Positions 59,868 through 64,000 of a DNA stretch of 64,000 nt are shown one piece after another. Location of the stretch: positions 16,694 to 80,693 of the forward strand of contig JAABRD010000022.1 in the NCBI GenBank assembly GCA_011391085.1, given 5' to 3'. The position numbers and the translations under genes were made by a program. The DNA is from Thiotrichaceae bacterium (GTDB lineage: Bacteria > Pseudomonadota > Gammaproteobacteria > Beggiatoales > Beggiatoaceae). The notes under the pieces are model-generated. The model saw only the letters and a list, made by a program, of their open reading frames with translations, was not told where the DNA came from and searched no databases. Numbering within the stretch: the first letter of the stretch is position 1; every line of letters begins with the position of its first letter.

Positions 59868-60671
59868 ATGTCCGCCGTTATCCCCTTAGAACACTTTTAC
59901 GAATGGACTCCCACTCAGACCCTCACTAAACCAACCGGTAAGTTACCAACCATGTATGACTTACCGTTTGAACACCCGGAGGATGCCTTGGATACGTTTC
60001 ATATTCAACAACCGAAATTGTTATCAGAAACCTTTGTGCCGCCCGCCTACCCCGCGGAGAGACGCTTCGTGGCGACCGATTTATACCTTTACTACGACCC
60101 CGACCACACCGCCTGGTACAAACGCCCCGACTGGTTTGCGGCGGTAGGCGTGCCGCATCTATACCAAGGTGAGTTACGCTACAGTTATGTGATGTGGCAA
60201 GAGAAAGTCAAACCCTTAATCATCGTCGAACTCCTCTCGGTGGATACCGAAGCAGAAGACTTCGGCCGCACCAAACGCAAACCCCGGCGTCCACCGACCA
60301 AATGGGAAGTGTATGAACAAATTCTCAAAGTCCCCTACTACGCCGTGTTCAGCCGCCGCACTAATCATTTTCAACTCTTCCAACTGACCTCTGGCAGTTA
60401 TCAGGAAGTGTCGTTACCTGAGAAACGTTTCTTTCTTCCTGAAATCCAATTAGGGTTAGGCGTTTGGAAGGGAACTTATGACGAGGTCGACTATCAATGG
60501 TTGCGTTGGTATGATGCCACAGGGAAATGGATTCCAACCGCGATGGAACTCGCGGTGAAGGAACGGCACCGGGCGACTCAGGCGGAACAGCGGGCGACTC
60601 AAGCAGAACAACGGGCTGAACAATTAGCTGCGAAGTTGCGGGAGTTGGGAATTGACCCTGGGGCGTTGTGA
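59868..60671 (+). CDS. Uma2 family protein (second of two)
   Basis: A 267-residue near copy of the protein at 58864; residues 1-230 are about 95 percent identical by eye. The coiled-coil tail is shorter. ATG 59868 has AGAGAACTTCTT upstream. The intervening 92 bases contain a GGCGGGAAGCGATTCCCGCC palindrome. The same Asp, Glu and Lys motif positions are kept. A recent tandem duplication. Confidence 0.9.
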   Translation: MSAVIPLEHFYEWTPTQTLTKPTGKLPTMYDLPFEHPEDALDTFHIQQPKLLSETFVPPAYPAERRFVATDLYLYYDPDHTAWYKRPDWFAAVGVPHLYQGELRYSYVMWQEKVKPLIIVELLSVDTEAEDFGRTKRKPRRPPTKWEVYEQILKVPYYAVFSRRTNHFQLFQLTSGSYQEVSLPEKRFFLPEIQLGLGVWKGTYDEVDYQWLRWYDATGKWIPTAMELAVKERHRATQAEQRATQAEQRAEQLAAKLRELGIDPGAL

Positions 60672-60675
60672 TTTG

Positions 60676-60935
60676 GCCGCCATGCCATTAAGTTAAGGTA
60701 CGGTGGACTGGAGGCTTTAGCCGCAATGCCATTAAGTTAAGGTAGGGTGGATTAAGCGTTAGCGTATCCACCGTCACCGAGATTGGTGGATACGCTAACG
60801 CTTAATCCACCCTACATTGGCTGGATATTCCTTAACTTAATGGCATTGAGGCTTTAGCCGGCCGGCGGTAGGCGTTCCCCTATCTCAAAGACTGGAGTGT
60901 GCCTACCGCCGGCCGGCTAAAGCCTCCAGTCCAAC
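60676..60935. repeat. Nested ATGCCATTAAGTTAAGG / GTAGGGTGG element with flanking inverted pair
   Basis: AATGCCATTAAGTTAAGG (60725-60742) and CCTTAACTTAATGGCATT (60830-60847) enclose a GTAGGGTGGATTAAGCGTTA palindrome. An extra left end sits at 60682-60698. A GGCTTTAGCCGGCCGGCGGT / CCGCCGGCCGGCTAAAGCC pair follows (60851-60925). Confidence 0.88.
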
Positions 60936-60989
60936 GGTGTGTTCTTTAACCATTTCGGAAAAGTGTACCACTAATTTATGGCCATGTCG

Positions 60990-61105
60990 TAACGGTGGGG
61001 TCCCAACACACGTTTTGGTATGAGGGCGACGAAGATGGGGTCCCAAAACGTGTTTTGGGATTCCACCACCGCCGTCCCAAAACGTGTTTTGGGACTCCAT
61101 CGTGA
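60990..61105. repeat. GGGTCCCAAAACGTGTTTTGGGA palindromes
   Basis: One diverged and two good copies of GTCCCAAAACGTGTTTTGGG, apparently a variant of the GGAGTCCAAAACATG family. Confidence 0.8.
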
Positions 61106-61538
61106 AATGACCGTAGATTAGATGGTGTTGCACACAAGGTAGATATTCTGTTTGCGTAAGTCCCAAAGATAATCTTCCCTACTTGATTTTTTAATGTTTC
61201 GGCCTTATATAAAAGAAATTGTGACATTACTTTGTGTCCTTACTTTTGGGCCAGTCTCTCACATCCTCTTGACTCATGTCAAACATACGGATTGATTAAC
61301 CCCCGTCTGACATTCCCGAACCGGTTGATGTCTCCTCTCTCCCTCTTCCCGAAGACCACCTGTAGGTTGACCATTCTCTCTAGCTTGTCAAACAAATCTA
61401 GCTGTGAAGGAGAATTTATATGTATCATCAACATGATGTACCAACCCACCCACCCGCACGCAAGTCGTGCCCGCTGACCCAAATTCCAAGCCTGCTAACA
61501 CGGTCTCGCTGACACTCGACCAAGGGGGGAGAAACTCT
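61106..61538. other. Intergenic region upstream of the second J-like/RDD gene
   Basis: TTATATAAAA near 61207 may be part of a promoter. A 30-codon frame starts at ATG 61420 with an excellent AAGGAG before it and ends at 61512; it reads MYHQHDVPTHPPARKSCPLT and could be a leader peptide, but nothing else supports it. GGGGAG before ATG 61539 is the ribosome binding site of the next gene. Confidence 0.4.
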
Positions 61539-63920
61539 ATGTTAGGAAAAATTGCTTTTTTTCTTTTCTTTTCTTTTTTTTTGCTTCTCGCTGGTGCTGT
61601 TGAAGTCCATAAGGCTTGGAAAGCCCCAGAACCGACACGTACAACGGTAGCAGACTATGTAAATTCAGACAAATCCAAAGAGTGGGTGGTACTCACTGAC
61701 GCTAAAATTAACCTACTTGAAGCCGTTGGTGTAACGACAACGATAACGTATAAAAGCGGTAACATAAGTGAAAAAGGGCTTACGGGGCTATATATACCTA
61801 TCGAATCCGCTGAGTTCACTCAAAACGATACGGTTAGCTTATTATTGGAGACCGACGATGAAGAATTCCTCAATGTTTACCGTCAACTCATGGCAATGTC
61901 TGAAGCAAAGCAGTTACAATTCTCGCTAGAGAATATGGATAAACTAATTCGTAGTGTCGAATTATCTGGGCGAATGTTGAGTAAATATAGTATGGAGAGT
62001 GGTACGGGAGAAAAAGAGATACGGAAATACATCAAAAACCTGGCAAGTGACTTTTCTGTTCTCAAGCATAATTCCTCCCTTCCGAGTTCGAAGGGAGGAT
62101 TGATAACGATGGGGATTGGCTTACTCATGTTAGCCGGTTTCTTTTTTTCTCTTCGTAGAGAGAGAAAAGCAACAGAGGAAGCAACAGAGGAAGCGGCGGT
62201 GGCCCTAGCGAAAAGGGCGGCAGTGGCCCGAACGAAAATGAAGGCCATGGAGGCTACTGAGAACCAGTCTAAGCTCGAAACACACGCGGCTTATGACTCT
62301 CAAGGGCAAGCAGCCAAGTCGCCGATACCGCACTCACCGTCAATAATCATCCCTCCTCAGAGGAATGACGTGGTTGTCGAACAGAACTCGGTGTCTCTCC
62401 CTAATAGGGATAACTCTCAGGTTTCTCCTCATCGAACGCCACCAGATTATTATAAAATCCTTGGTATCAGCCACGCGGCGGACCTTCAGAAAATTAAACA
62501 GGCGGCCCAGACTAAGGCTAATGAGATAAAAACGGCTTTTACCGTGTTGTCTCATGCGGAAACACGCCTCGCTTATAACGCTAATTTGTCTTATGCGGAA
62601 ACACGCACCGCTTATGATGCCAAACTTAAACACAATCATTATGACACTCTAGCCGTGAGTCGAGAAGCTAATCTCGCCCAAATTGAAGTTGCGAACCAAG
62701 CGCGAATGAATGAAATAAAGGAGGCTTTTGAGAACCTATCTAAGCCTGAAACACGCGCTGCTTATGACTCTCAATGGCAACCAGTCAAACCATCTACACC
62801 AGTTGCACCGTCACCGCCGAAGAGAGAGAACGTCGTTGTAGAACAGAAACCCGTGTCTCCCCCTGATAGGTCTCAGGTTTCTCCTCATCGACTGCCACCA
62901 GATTATTATAAAATCCTTGGTATCAGCCACTCTGCTAATCTTGAGGAGATTAAACAGGCCGCCAAGACTAAGGGTAATGACATAAAAACGGCTTTTACCA
63001 TGTTGTCTCATGCGGACACACGCACCACTTATGATGCCAAACCTAACCTTGGGCCACCCCACCACTATGCCATTTTGTTAGTTAAAAAACTAGCATCCAC
63101 CGCCGAGATTAAAGCGGCGGCCCAAGCGCGAATAAGTGAAATAAAGGAGGCTTTTGAGAACCTCTCTAAGCCTGAAACACGCGCTGCTTATGACTCTCAA
63201 TGGCAACCAGTCAAACCCTCTACACCAGTTGCACCGTCACCGCCGAAGAGAGAGAACGTCGTGGTCGAACAGAAACCCATATCTCCCCCTGACAGGGATA
63301 AAACTCAGGTTCCTCCTCAACAATCATCTAGCGTATCTCTTACCGACGCAACTAGACACACCACAGAGATTAAACGGGCAAAATCTGGTACACGTTTTCG
63401 TGCCGTCATGGTAGATGCCTTTACTGTGGTAGTACCCATTATTTTCTGGGCATTCTTCAGTTCCTTTCTCTCCCAGAAGTTAGTCTCCGGAGAAATGGCG
63501 GATATTTATGTAAGAGTGAGCGTATTGATTCTTATAGGTGTTCTCATGACCAACCTGGTGCTACTCTATCACCATGGCCAAACCCTTGGTCGACGCTTAC
63601 TCGCCATAAAAATTGTAGATGCAGATGGCAGTCGGGCAGAACTGTCACGGATTCTTTGTGAGTTTTGGTCGGTTAAATTATTACTCATTATGTGCTACCC
63701 CATCATCGTCGTTATGATGTTGATTATAATGTTGATTTTGCCCATTGGTTTAATCGCTGCCTTTGTTATGATGTTGATTCCGTTGTTCCTTGGTTTACTT
63801 TTTCGTGTCATTAAGTTACCTCGTTTAGCCGAGGGTTTATCACGCTTCGTAACCGCTAGTTTAGCGTCCATTCCTCTAACCGCCAGATTCGTTTTATATG
63901 TTATAGCATTTCTCACTTGA
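61539..63920 (+). CDS. Membrane protein with four shortened J-like modules and RDD domain
   Basis: A 793-residue protein. ATG 61539 (MLGKIAFFLFFSFF) follows GGGGAG; a GTG at 61467 would add 24 residues. Residues 5-23 are a membrane helix or signal anchor; a second helix is near 192-208, followed by a Glu/Ala-rich charged segment. Four J-like modules follow, in two pairs (near 62440-62790 and 62900-63195), each pair made of DYYKILGISH- and HY-type modules, and separated by Pro-rich linkers with APSPPKRENVVVEQKP. All lack HPD. The last 190 residues are an RDD-type domain with helices (LLYHHGQTLGRRLLAIKIVD). Paralogue of the protein at 57398. Confidence 0.85.
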   Translation: MLGKIAFFLFFSFFLLLAGAVEVHKAWKAPEPTRTTVADYVNSDKSKEWVVLTDAKINLLEAVGVTTTITYKSGNISEKGLTGLYIPIESAEFTQNDTVSLLLETDDEEFLNVYRQLMAMSEAKQLQFSLENMDKLIRSVELSGRMLSKYSMESGTGEKEIRKYIKNLASDFSVLKHNSSLPSSKGGLITMGIGLLMLAGFFFSLRRERKATEEATEEAAVALAKRAAVARTKMKAMEATENQSKLETHAAYDSQGQAAKSPIPHSPSIIIPPQRNDVVVEQNSVSLPNRDNSQVSPHRTPPDYYKILGISHAADLQKIKQAAQTKANEIKTAFTVLSHAETRLAYNANLSYAETRTAYDAKLKHNHYDTLAVSREANLAQIEVANQARMNEIKEAFENLSKPETRAAYDSQWQPVKPSTPVAPSPPKRENVVVEQKPVSPPDRSQVSPHRLPPDYYKILGISHSANLEEIKQAAKTKGNDIKTAFTMLSHADTRTTYDAKPNLGPPHHYAILLVKKLASTAEIKAAAQARISEIKEAFENLSKPETRAAYDSQWQPVKPSTPVAPSPPKRENVVVEQKPISPPDRDKTQVPPQQSSSVSLTDATRHTTEIKRAKSGTRFRAVMVDAFTVVVPIIFWAFFSSFLSQKLVSGEMADIYVRVSVLILIGVLMTNLVLLYHHGQTLGRRLLAIKIVDADGSRAELSRILCEFWSVKLLLIMCYPIIVVMMLIIMLILPIGLIAAFVMMLIPLFLGLLFRVIKLPRLAEGLSRFVTASLASIPLTARFVLYVIAFLT

Positions 63921-63983
63921 TTAACTATCAACTTCTAAGATAAAATAACTTAAATGTTAACTTTAATTTGAGAGGAATTTTTT

Positions 63984-64000
63984 ATGAAAGCTTATCCAAC
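63984..64000 (+). CDS. Start of a gene cut by the window end
   Basis: ATG 63984 preceded by AGAGGA at good spacing, coding MKAYP before the window ends. Too short to assign. Confidence 0.5.

Noticed and set aside
61420..61512. Leader peptide upstream of the second J-like/RDD gene
   Set aside because: It has a strong ribosome binding site but no conserved motif or attenuator hairpin; kept only as a note in the gap entry.

Overview
This window looks like part of the chromosome of a gliding, filament-type gammaproteobacterium, most likely a sulfur bacterium of the Beggiatoaceae/Thiotrichales. That placement is an inference: it rests on the cbb3 oxidase genes, the Pil-Chp chemosensory cluster, a GshA of the Acidithiobacillus-like type, many toxin-antitoxin pairs, and intergenic regions packed with palindromic repeats of a kind I associate with these genomes. 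No marker that fixes the species is present.

Layout. 1-3.1 kb: end of a cbb3 cytochrome oxidase operon (ccoO end, ccoQ, ccoP) followed by ccoG; the assembly gene ccoS lies separately near 14.5 kb. 3.2-15.3 kb: an acetyltransferase, a TPR/SPINDLY-type O-GlcNAc transferase-like protein, a secreted gingipain-like (C25) peptidase, an exported protein with a long alanine-rich helix, a bacterial cereblon-like CULT protein, YjbQ, OsmC and an OmpA lipoprotein. 15.4-29.8 kb: six toxin-antitoxin modules (two visibly broken) scattered between an orphan nuoL, a nine-PAS diguanylate cyclase, a GspE-type ATPase and a glycosyltransferase. 29.9-37.6 kb: a second glycosyltransferase, an NtrC-type regulator, rpsT, then a set of two Ras-like small GTPases, a pseudo-receiver protein and a Roadblock/LC7 protein, and gshA on the other strand. 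38.1-51.1 kb: the Pil-Chp system (pilG, pilH, pilI, pilJ, a chpA split into two genes, a second partial chpA copy, chpC). 51.3-64 kb: a very large secreted beta-helix protein, a TerB-like small protein, a ParA-type ATPase, two Uma2-family paralogues and two membrane proteins combining shortened J-like modules with an RDD domain.

How the genes may work together. The Pil-Chp cluster normally controls type IV pilus motion. The GTPase/Roadblock set directly upstream resembles, in its parts, the MglA/MglB polarity switch and the actinobacterial conservons, so a joint role in motility polarity is a reasonable hypothesis. The NtrC regulator and the c-di-GMP cyclase fit the same theme, but no direct link is seen.

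Intergenic DNA is dominated by a few families: inverted pairs built on GGACTAGAGGCTTTAGCCGG; (CCACTATCCACTAAAA)n tracts; elements bounded by GGTAGTGATGCA; elements bounded by AAGTACYGAAGCAG; GTAGGGTGGATTAAGCG palindromes; and short hairpins of the GAAACTAAGTTTC and GTCCAAAACATGTTTTGGAC types. Some are nested in one another. I found no tRNA, rRNA, CRISPR array, phage or full-length insertion sequence.
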